From: Apostichopus japonicus
Taxonomy: Eukaryota; Echinodermata; Holothuroidea; Aspidochirotida; Stichopodidae
DNA length: 64,000 nt
Direction of reading: 5' to 3'
Assembly: GCF_037975245.1 (NCBI RefSeq)
Contig: NC_092578.1
Span: 2,491,001 to 2,555,000, forward strand
Shown here in pieces: positions 51,401 to 60,500 of the stretch. The notes under the pieces are model-generated. The model was not told the origin of the DNA. It searched no databases and was given only the letters and a program-made list of their open reading frames with translations. The translations under genes were made by a program, and so were the position numbers. The number at the start of each line of letters is the position of its first letter. Within the stretch, counting starts at the first letter, position 1.

Positions 51401-54400
51401 TCCGGACCCCCTGGACCCCCCCTGGATCCGCGCCTGCAGTTGTAACCGCCTATAATAAGGAACACTCTTTAAGGAACTAATCATCCTAGTAACCCTCCTC
51501 TGGACCTTTTCAAGTACTTCCTTATCCTTAATTAGTGTGTACATGACCTTGTCACACCTGCAGGCAAGGAAGACATTTGTAGACAAGGAAGTGACCGGCT
51601 AAAACAGTTATTGGAACTTATGATATCAGTGGCGGAGCGTCCATACAGTCAGGGGGGGGGGGCGGATCCCTCCTGACGGACTCAAATGGACTGCTGCTCA
51701 ACACCCTTTTCAGCTTTTTACCATTTTTTACTTATTCGCGATTGACTTTTTTATTGCCCTCTCATTTACCTAAAGACATTTGTCACATTTTGTTGGTGAT
51801 GACACCTATTTATTCTTCGTTTATCTGCAAATTAACAAGACCCAGAAAGGGTCATTTCCCGCGATCTAGGGAGTATCTTTACTCAAAAAATGTCTGTACA
51901 CTCCGCGCCAACCTGTGGTGGCGCTCCGCTTAGATAGTGTCAAAATTGCCCCTACAGACCATTCTCGCCCCCCTGACCAATACCTCTAGCTCCGCCACTG
52001 TATGATCTGATAGTGTATATTCCACTGAATGACAAGATAACAAAACAAGTGCACACTGAGCGTATGCTCGTTCGCTGAACTGATTACCTACAGTAATGAA
52101 GATAGTAATGGGAAATTTATGATCAGTTCTCAATATGCTTATAATTATGTCATTTATAGTTATTTAATGCCAGTCAAACCAATTTCTACTGCTTTAAAAC
52201 TGATGAACATGGTTCGTTATCGATGTAGGTCAGGCGCGATCAGCCATTTTTTTTATAAAGCCCCGTTTGCTTCGGTTTTGCAAGCTTGACGAATATGTAT
52301 ATTTTTGATATGTTTATCACAAGGAATGTCTCTGTTGGAAACCGCCAAAAAATGTATTCGTTTGCAGTTAGATTTGAGGTTGATCCATCGTTTTTCACAG
52401 ATTGACTGGAATATAATTCCATGATTACTGAATATAACAAAAACATGAAAAGTTGTTATGTTCTCTGTCAAAAGCCATGCACACTGGGAATACATTAAAG
52501 GTCAAAGGTCAGATGAAATTAGTCTGTTTAATTATGTCATCAAGACTCATATGTTGATATTCAGGTTTTTTAAAATTATTTTTGCAATTAACTTCATTAA
52601 TTAATTACTCTATACTGTAACTGCATAATTTTGGTAACTTCCTTCCTTTCTTTTTTCTTTTCCCATCAGTTGACTAACCCAAGAGCTTCCTTGGTTTTCT
52701 ACTGGGCAAAACTAAATAGATCGGTAAGACCGTAGTATGGATCATACAATCATACGAACGATCACAGTGACAAGATAACATCAATTCCTGTCGACTTGTG
52801 TGATAGAAACAATTTAACAGATTGGGGGGTTGGAGAAAAGTTATAAAGAGAAATACCTTAAAGTGCATGATATGTTCATGAATGCATATACAGTAAGTTT
52901 AATCTTATTGTTAATTTGTTGTTCACTGCAGTGCTTGATACTGTTGCAGATGTATTTAAATATACACCAAAGAAGAATAACTTTTAAGCTGATTAAACAC
53001 AGACTGCTATATTTTGCACTGCTTCTAAACATCAGATCTGCTCCAGTTTATTATCTTGGGTACTTCCAGACATTGTGTGCTTCAGTAGACCAATGACAAT
53101 ATAAATTTTTGTATGTACAACTGGTACTGGTACATCTCTATGGCAAGCCATGTGGGACATTGTGTTGTTGTTATTGTTATTTTTATCTTCATTATTATTT
53201 TCCAAGAGTACTAACATGAAAGAGGACCATATTTGCTTTGAATGTTTTAATGTTTACAGGTGAGAGTAGAAGGCAATGTAGAGAAACTGACAGAAGAAGA
53301 ATCAACGACATATTTTCACTCTCGTCCGAAAAATAGCCAGATAGGTGCTTGCGTTAGTCATCAGAGTACACCGATTAAGAGTAGACAGGTGAGCAATGGA
53401 GAACTTCAGCATTTCTACAGAGGGCGTGTCACATGGTTCCTAACAGTGCTGCAGATACCGCTATAGGTCCTATTGTGTGGGATGGATCCGGTTTAAAAGA
53501 TCTTTGGCACTGAGTTTGGGAAGTGCTGTAACATATCTCAATCTATAAAGATGAATGAATAAATAAATGGGAGCATTCTTGACAATTTTGCATATTTAGT
53601 GGTGAATATCTCAAGAAATTGGAATATCTATGAAAAACACTCCCAGCATTTAAGTCTTCCCTTCATTCTGTCTAAACTCATCCTTTTAATGGTCATTCTC
53701 TGGAGCAGAGGACATTTTTGAAAATGTTTTCCCAATGAAGACCAAATTCAGTCAAGTTTCTGGTAGAGATAGAAGACTAAATTCAGTCAAGTTTCTGGTA
53801 CAGATAGAAGACTAAATTCAGTCAAGTTTCTGGTAGAGATAGAAGACTAAATTCAGTCAAGTTTCTGGTAGAGATAGAAGATAAATTCAGTCAAGTTTCT
53901 GGTAGAGATAGAAGTCTAAATTCAGTCAAGTTTCTGGTAGAGATAGAAGACTAAATTCAGTCAAGTTTCTGGTAGAGATAGAAGACTAAATTCAGTCAAG
54001 TTTCTGGTAGAGATAGAAGACTAAATTCAGTCAAGTTTCTGGTAGAGATAGAAGTCTAAATTCAGTCAAGTTTCTGGTAGAGATAGAAGACTAAATTCAG
54101 TCAAGTTTCTGGTAGAGATAGAAGACTAAATTCAGTCAAGTTTCTGGTAGAGATAGAAGACTAAATTCAGTCAAGTTTCTGGTAGAGATAGAAGACTAAA
54201 TTCAGTCAAGTTTCTGGTAGAGATAGAAGACTAAATTCAGTCAAGTTTCTGGTAGAGATAGAAGACTAAATTCAGTCAAGTTTCTGGTAGAGATAGAAGA
54301 CTAAATTCAGTCAAGTTTCTGGTACAGATAGAAGACTAAATTCAGTCAAGTTTCTGGTACAGATAGAAGACTAAATTCAGTCAAGTTTCTGGTACAGATA

Positions 54401-55738
54401 GAAGACTAAATTCAGTCAAGTTTCTGGTACAGATAGAAGACTAAATTCAGTCAAGTTTCTGGTTCAGATAGAAGACTAAATTCAGTCAAGTTTCTGGTAC
54501 AGATAGAAGACTAAATTCAGTCAAGTTTCTGGTACAGATAGAAGACTAAATTCAGTCAAGTTTCTGGTACAGATAGAAGACTAAATTCAGTCAAGTTTCT
54601 GGTACAGATAGAAGACTAAATTCAGTCAAGTTTCTGGTACAGATAGAAGACTAAATTCAGTCATGTTTCTGGTACAGATAGAAGACTAAATTCAGTCAAG
54701 TTTCTGGTACAGATAGAAGACTAAAATTCAGTCAAGTTTCTGGTACAGATAGAAGACTAAATTCAGTCAAGTTTCTGGTACAGATAGAAGTCCTTTCTTC
54801 TTTCTTCCTTTAGACGTTGATAGACAAGGAGAAGGAACTCACAGAGAAATATGAAGACCCGGAATCTATGATACCGAAACCTGATTTTTGGTAAGATTTG
54901 TGATAAATACTGGTCACAAAAAGGAAATGACATTGTCAATATTGATTGGTTCTTTTTGATCTTTCCATATGATGAAAAGGTTCCGTTTGTATTCTATATT
55001 TATATCAATGAAAACCCTTTAAAGAATTTGTCCAGTCTGAAGTTTGTTTTTAACTGATGATTGGAACCAAATCTTAGCAGAGAAAGTTTAATTCCCTTCT
55101 TTGACATTGTTATTATGTCCAGGGGGGTAGGAAGCTTCCAAAAAGTGGGGGGCATAACATCAGATGGACACTTTCTCATTCCACAACCACCACTCGTTAT
55201 GCTATAAACCAATGCACACTGGCCATATCACTAAAATATATATGACTTGTTAGTACAGTATGCTATCAATACTTTTATTGAGATTGTTTATTGTTAACTG
55301 TGCTACAAAAAGATATGGGATGCCGGTTTAAAAGCAGCATGTACAGACTAAAAATAAATAAAATTAAATATTAAAATTAACAAAGGCTTAAGATATCTAA
55401 AAGACAGTTCTTCATCAAAGGAGCACATTTGATTTGCCAGTGGGGCACATTTGCTAGTTTGGAAAAAAGTGGGGGGGGGGGAGGCACGTATCCCCCGGCT
55501 CCTACACCCCTGATTATGTCCTACCATTCATGTGATTTTCTCCCTTTTTCCCCCTCATTTTTCTTTAAACAGGGGTGGATTCAGAGTGATACCAGAGGTA
55601 ATTGAGTTTTGGCAGGGACAGAGCACGAGACTCCACGACCGAATTGTTTTCAGAAGGTTAAAAAGCGGTGAAGTAGCTGATGGTGAACTTCTCCATCAGG
55701 GACAGAATGGATGGGTTTATGAAAGGCTAGCTCCATGA
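42425..55738 (+). CDS. PNPO: Pyridoxamine/pyridoxine 5'-phosphate oxidase
   Basis: FMN enzyme that oxidises PNP or PMP to pyridoxal 5'-phosphate. Six coding exons: 42425-42729, 43139-43238, 52670-52723, 53260-53388, 54814-54890 and 55573-55738; total 831 nt, 276 aa, close to animal PNPO (about 260). Landmarks: [102 protein letters not shown] and the C-terminal YERLAP; these include the FMN and substrate residues. The start is the ATG nine bases into the exon after acceptor TTTTTTTATTTCAG; a later in-frame ATG (RMAHSS) would remove a Cys-rich, possibly targeting N-terminus. A 5' non-coding exon is implied. All junctions are GT-AG with frame preserved. Intron 2 is 9.4 kb and full of repeats. 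Confidence 0.95.
43698..44065 (+). mobile_element. TTAA-type MITE, copy 2
   Basis: TTAA flanks at 43694-43697 and 44066-44069. Right end GCGAGTCTTCAATGCCT is the intact TIR; the left end has an extra AGACTCGC before ATTGAAGACTCGCC. In PNPO intron 2. Confidence 0.85.
45270..46860. repeat. Large two-part minisatellite, 23-bp based, in PNPO intron 2
   Basis: The left part (to about 45915) is built from roughly 40-bp units alternating GAGTACAAGGCTAGTATG and AATATGAGCACAAGGCTAGT. The right part is a regular 23-bp repeat of AGTACAAGGCCAGTGTGAAT plus GTG. Since 23 is not a multiple of 3 and the unit lacks stops in every minus-strand frame, all three frames stay open for over 300 codons, each giving a 23-residue periodic peptide ([19 protein letters not shown]-like). 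Confidence 0.95.
47424..49619. mobile_element. 2.2-kb hAT-type element, family 3, with a nested element
   Basis: Ends CAGCGACGTAGCCAGGA and CCCTGGCTACGTCCCTG are inverted; both flanks carry the perfect 8-bp duplication ATGCACAT. It contains a whole family 2 element (47736-48626). It also holds internal duplicated segments (GTCTTACTTTTCAACTTCTG near 47917 and 48647). No transposase motif was recognised. The 70-codon frame at 48977-49189 is of unknown meaning. In PNPO intron 2. Confidence 0.88.
47736..48626. mobile_element. hAT-type MITE family 2, copy 2 (nested)
   Basis: 891 bp. Ends CAAGGGCGGCGGAAGC and GGTTCCGCCGCCCTTG; perfect 8-bp duplication AAGGTACA. It starts like copy 1 (identical for about 130 bp apart from G-run length and a small indel) but carries a different middle. 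Confidence 0.9.
50565..50953 (+). mobile_element. hAT-type MITE family 1, copy 3
   Basis: About 389 bp. Left end CAGTGGCTTAGCTAGGG and right end GCCCCGCCACTG are both mutated. Flanks CAGGGCCT and CAAAAACT do not match, unlike the other copies, so one flank has probably been rearranged or the insertion is old. Confidence 0.85.
50981..51256 (-). pseudogene. hAT transposase C-terminal fragment
   Basis: The end of this frame reads [18 protein letters not shown] followed by [10 protein letters not shown]. This is the hallmark of the hAT C-terminal dimerisation domain (ERSFSxLRRLKTxLRSTMxxxRLxxLALL). The catalytic DDE core and zinc finger are missing. Upstream residues ([14 protein letters not shown]) look decayed. 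It shows that the parent element of these TIRs belongs to hAT. Confidence 0.8.
51627..52000 (-). mobile_element. hAT-type MITE family 1, copy 4
   Basis: 374 bp in reverse orientation. Ends CAGTGGCGGAGCGTCC and GCTCCGCCACTG. Flanks TATGATAT and TATGATCT match at 7 of 8. In PNPO intron 2. Confidence 0.9.
53139..53160 (+). repeat. Solo TIR of the 32.4-kb palindromic element
   Basis: CTATGGCAAGCCATGTGGGA plus CA matches the tip of the MITE at 32422-32884 exactly, but neither the rest nor a partner end is nearby. In PNPO intron 3. Confidence 0.75.
53740..54792. repeat. 35-bp minisatellite, about 30 copies, in PNPO intron 4
   Basis: Unit GTTTCTGGTAGAGATAGAAG plus ACTAAATTCAGTCAA. Nearly all copies are identical. 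A single-base variant (GGTAGAGAT or GGTACAGAT) splits the array: the first form dominates to about 54320, the second after it. The array ends 22 bp before the exon 5 acceptor, very close for a satellite. Confidence 0.96.
55120..55512. mobile_element. hAT-type MITE, TIR CAGGGGGGTAGGA, in PNPO intron 5
   Basis: 393 bp. Ends CAGGGGGGTAGGAAGC and GGCTCCTACACCCCTG; perfect 8-bp duplication ATTATGTC on both sides. G-run near the right end. It lies about 60 bp upstream of the last exon. Confidence 0.9.
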
Positions 55739-55951
55739 AACTAAGCCCTACTTAAGAGGCTCCACAAAACTTGCATGGCCAAAGTATTACCTTGTGTGTG
55801 AATGGAAAACCAGAAAAAAAAAATGAGGTATCAAAGTTGTGATTTTGTTTCTCTCAAAAATGTCGATTGTGAACTTTGTTCTTGATGACGAGTTGTTTAA
55901 TTTGTTTGGACTTATCAATCCATGCTGGTTTTATAAAATGTGACATTTTTT

Positions 55952-55957
55952 AATAAA
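55952..55957 (+). terminator. Polyadenylation signal of PNPO
   Basis: AATAAA 214 bp after the PNPO stop, the first canonical hexamer downstream. Confidence 0.65.
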
Positions 55958-56178
55958 AAGCACTGCATAATCTGAATGTTCTAGTTGATGCAATAGGTAC
56001 AAATTTCAAAGAGTGGAGTTCTCATTTTGAGTCATGTGCACATACCATGATCAGGATCCCAAGACCACAGGGGTCTCCATCCATTTCCTACATAGTCCAT
56101 TTGTAGCAGGCTGGTTTAAAGTTACATTAAAGCAAACTTATCTCATTAGGCGAAGTGGTATTATACCAGTGTTATCAA

Positions 56179-56376
56179 TGTTGGAACTAAGGCTAGCTAT
56201 GTATGATCTTCCATCACTCAACCTCTTGTTACGTGATTCCTAGTTTTATGTTGGAACTAAAGGCCTAGCTATGTATGATCTTCCATCACTCAACCTCTCA
56301 TTATGTGATTCCTAGTTTTATGTTGGAACTAGGGCTAGCTATGTACGATCTTCTGTCATTCAACTTCTCATTTCTC
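56179..56376. repeat. 70-72-bp tandem repeat, about 2.8 copies
   Basis: TGTTGGAACT starts units at 56179, 56249 and 56321, each followed by GGCTAGCTATGTA and CTTC...CAACTTC/CAACCTC. Downstream of PNPO. Confidence 0.9.
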
Positions 56377-57589
56377 CATTTAAATAGAATCGACGTATTA
56401 TAATTAACTTAAAGACCGTTTAGATTGTTCAGAGATTATGGTTTATACTGAACCGGGTTGTCAGCACGACTCTTCCTTAAGACATTTTTTTTTTTTTTTT
56501 GTCCACTGAATAGCTCCACATCAGTAATGTATCATGTGTTTATTAATTGATATTTTATTTGCTAATAATTAATATTTAATTCCTTTACTCTTAACTTTTG
56601 TTGTTTTCATTGTTCACTTCGACACACCTCATTTTGTTATGGCACCAAAGATGTAAACATGTTTGATACAAGTCAAAAGCAATAACAATAACATTTCTTC
56701 TGTTGAGTTTTATTTTTATTTAATATTTTTGTCAATTAACAACAAAGTTCATTTATTCAGACAACTGTACCAGTTCTTGTTGTACTGTCATCATATGTAG
56801 AGTAAAAGTACATTTATTTTTGGCACCACAACCTGTCATTATTGGGATTCAATGCACTAAAAATATAAATAGATGGAAACACAATATGGAAATTGATCTT
56901 CATAAAGTGCTCCATGCAGACCAGAAGCTTCTAAATGAAACTTTTCTTTTTATTCCATGCCAAGGTTAAACCATATCTTTTTATTCACTAATAAATTTTC
57001 AGGAATGATGGAATATTATTTAAAAAAATATATTCCAGCTTATGGAACTAAGACATCTTTCAGGATTGTTTAACCAACTGAACATTCTCTTATCAAACAA
57101 TAAAAGAGCATATGATTTTATACATGTTGTTACCCAGACACCTTTATGTATTGGAATAAAACATACAAAAAATAGCTAAAAGCATTCAAATATTTGAACT
57201 TTTTCTCTTCAATAACAATATTTGTTACTTGAAATCGTCAAATCTTTCAAAATCAACTTTATATCACTGACAACAAGATATGCCAGGTTAAGACATCAAG
57301 CCTCTTTAGCTTTTAACAAAAATCATGATAAAAGTTTCTGTAATACAGTTCTTTTGTATTACAATACCATCCAAGAAGTTTAACATGTTGTAAAACAGTC
57401 ACAGAAGAGATCAAATTTATCTCTTTAACTAATTCTTGTTGTATGTAAATGTACATTTTGATGGTTTCTAAGAATCACACTTCCATTCCTCCTACCACCT
57501 CCCTCTGCTTATTTTCATGACGAATTTCGCCAAACATCATCGTTATCGCAAGAAATTCTTGGTTTCAGTTCAATACAGACGGGTTAACA
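56377..57589. other. Region between convergent PNPO and METTL18 genes
   Basis: AT-rich. Holds the METTL18 3' UTR read on the minus strand. Several TTTATT (minus-strand AATAAA) occur near 56700-56760, so the mRNA end may be there. No gene seen. Confidence 0.45.
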
Positions 57590-60500
57590 TCATCTGGCTT
57601 CAGCGTTCCAATTCATCTTCAATATTTCTCTTTGGACTCCTGTTTGAAGAAAATTAAAGTTTTTTTTTTTTAAATTCAAATTAATTATGATGAAAACCAT
57701 GAAAACCCTAGGCATGATGGTTTGGGTCATAAGAAGATTGACCATTTAGGAAAGTTTTTCCAAACAAGGTGAAAGTTAAACAAAATAAGTGACAAATAAT
57801 AATATAGCAATGCAAGGGGTAACTCACCACCTGTTATTTTCTTGCAAGTTGTCACCGTAAAATCACCCTGGTTGTGCACATATTGTTCAAAGAGCCTAGT
57901 CCCACCTCCGACACCAAAGTAGTGAGTTTTAGCTGCGACGAATCTAGATTTGTGGAGGTCAAGGGTCAACACTCTACCCAGGTGGAGATATGGTTGTGAT
58001 GCTGATACTTCGGCAAAAAGCGAGTAGCAAAAAAGCAAGTATTTCTCTAGAAATTCTGCTAAATATTACCATTTGTCTCTCAATATTTTCAGTGAACATG
58101 AAACAAGTGTAGAGGAAAATGTTTCAAGCAGTTATTAGCACTTTTAATTTTTTGCTGATATTCCATTCTTCAAAATCTACCAATCAAAAATCAAACAATC
58201 AATTAATCAATCAATTAATCAATATGCAAATGCTTGTGACATATCTTTCATATATGAGCAACCTAAATGTAAACGGGGTGTGAAAATCTGAAAACAAAGA
58301 CAACTAACCCATTATTGCTCCAACTCCCCATCCCCTCCCCTTCATCCCCCTCACCTCCATCTTCTACACCTTATTGTAGAGACCTTAGTCCTTCTTGACA
58401 TCAACGACTCAAGAATTCACCGAGTTGACACCAACAACTGATAAAATGCAGAATACAAAGACATTCTGGTAAGAGACCGGTAAGACTGCAATGGCAAACA
58501 GAAAGTGAGATAATGTAGTATTATTGAAACTTTAACATTTGACTACTTATCATTCCCATGCAGAATAGTTTTTCAATGATTGGATCACCGTCCAAAAGGA
58601 TACATGGTCCCTCCTGGCTTTAGGCCTCTCCTCATCAGCTTGTATAAGCTCGGAACTGATTCTGTGTTGTAAATCGTCTCTGCTGTAAGAATGATGTCGT
58701 ATCTGAAATGAAAAAGAGGCAATTTAGTGTATAGCTCTAATGTGTACATTGTGGGACGGTGCAAATTAATGTTCAAAATTTGTTTCCTTCAAAATCCACG
58801 GCGCTATCACTTCATCGATTACAGATGATGTGAACTTCTATGAATATTTGCTTCAAAAATATTTCCGTTCCGATCAATCCTAGAGGTTTACATTCATGCA
58901 ATGTTCTACTCTTTAAACTGTTTCACTTTAGTCAAGTGATTGGATTGAACAACTTTGCATCAATGCAAATATTTCATTTCCAGCAGACTAGTCCAATACT
59001 TAAGAGTTTATCAATCATAGCCTCCCTCCCAAGTTTTGCTGCTGAAGGTTTGTAATACCTTTCTGAGGGTATGAGGTCACTTCCTGTTTGACTCCAGCCA
59101 CCCGACAAGAAACGGCATTTCTGCGACATAGTTTCACTGTCTACATTTAAACTGACATTTGGTATGGTGAGATGGGAGATGACTTCTTCATTCTGGATAA
59201 AAAAACAAGATGAGAAAGTTAACATTCTTCACCGTTAACCAGGTGTCTTTTCTAGTAAATCCAGGGATATGAAATTGATGCTGAATCCGTCATGTTGACA
59301 TTGAGAGTAGGTTACCCACAGACTGTATGCTTAAAGGAAGGGGTGGCATTTTAAGGGCATTTCAAAGCTTTGTTGGTTCTCTGGCAAGGGTAATGGTCAA
59401 ATGTCTCGAGTCAATTAAGAAAACGTCATCTAGAAACAAGATAAAATCCAAAGCCTGCCCCCCCCCCAAGAAAAAATAACAAAAAGAACCTGTGGCAAGT
59501 CTCAATTTTTTTGCAAGCAGATGTTTTCCATGTGGATTACAGGCTATGAAATTATTGACTGATCTGATCTTGGTTGATTTTACGTTCGTGATTGTCAACA
59601 ATCACAGCAGAGCATTCTTCATGCTTCTACCACAGAATAGCTAGATTCAGAATTTGAAATTATTCAGGGCGTTTCTACAAATTCTGGGATATTTTTGGGA
59701 ACAGACCATAAATCTGGGGACATTTTCAAGGACATTATTAAGCAGGGTATGGCAAGTGAAATCCAGGGATATTGGTCACCTTACTACACAAGACTACAAT
59801 TAATGTGTCTTGAGGTAAGTTGAGTTGAATATGTTTAACATGATCCCTGTCCACACTTTGAGGCTGTGGTATTAATGTGTGGAGCATGATGCAGAGTTCC
59901 ACTCAAAATTCATCTTTCGGGTCACAGTGAAATATTTTTGTTGTCGATATTTTGCCACAAGATATCAGCCTGTGAAGAATATTACCAATTTTGGAAAATG
60001 TTATTTATACTCAAGAAACAAACACATGTGATAAGAATATTGTAATGATGAGAAATTATAAAACTTACAAAATCTTGAAAACAGACATGGTGTGCTTGTT
60101 GTTGAAGGGCATAAATTCCTGGTAAACCAGCACCACAGCCAAGTTCCAGAACAGAGAGTCCCTTTAAGGGAACTCTGGTCTCACAGAGATGCTCAACAAG
60201 GTCTACAGAACACTCCCATATTTTAAGACCTCCTGCAAGAAAAAATCAATCAATTTTATGCTGTCTAGTTACAATTAAACTATGAAAAGTAAGTGCTATT
60301 TCTTCTAAAACATATTGAGCCCACACCAACACAAGCAATTGCTTCCAAACCCGGAGCTGAAAGACATTTTTTTGTAAAAAATCAGCAACAAATTTAATAT
60401 AGAATTTAGTGTTCATAGTTTTAAGAGCATCAATTTCTTCATTCTCAAATATGATTCATTAATAAGAAATACTATATTAACAGAAGATGAAAATAATTTT

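Larger units (their letters stand above)
50209..51436 (-). mobile_element. hAT element with transposase remnant, 5-bp target duplication
   Basis: Ends CAGGGGCGGATGCAGG and CCTGGATCCGCGCCTG are inverted. It sits inside a LINE whose reading frame is restored when 1228 bp plus one copy of CAGTT (50204-50208, 51437-51441) are removed, so boundaries are certain. On the minus strand it keeps a hAT C-terminal dimerisation motif. It also contains a family 1 MITE (50565-50953) and one copy of the shared GC-rich module (50278-50319). Confidence 0.85.
49798..51600 (-). mobile_element. LINE 3' portion, interrupted by a DNA transposon
   Basis: On the minus strand, 51437 to about 51600 encodes [20 protein letters not shown] and RRLQ. 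Reading resumes at 50208 with [26 protein letters not shown] and, after a frameshift, [15 protein letters not shown]. This is the conserved post-RT region of non-LTR retrotransposons (LEKVQRRATK...[20 protein letters not shown]...NRVVNEWNSLP). It ends in a TAAAC-type tail at about 49800-49822. A stop and frameshift show it is dead. The two parts are separated by the element at 50209-51436. Confidence 0.82.
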
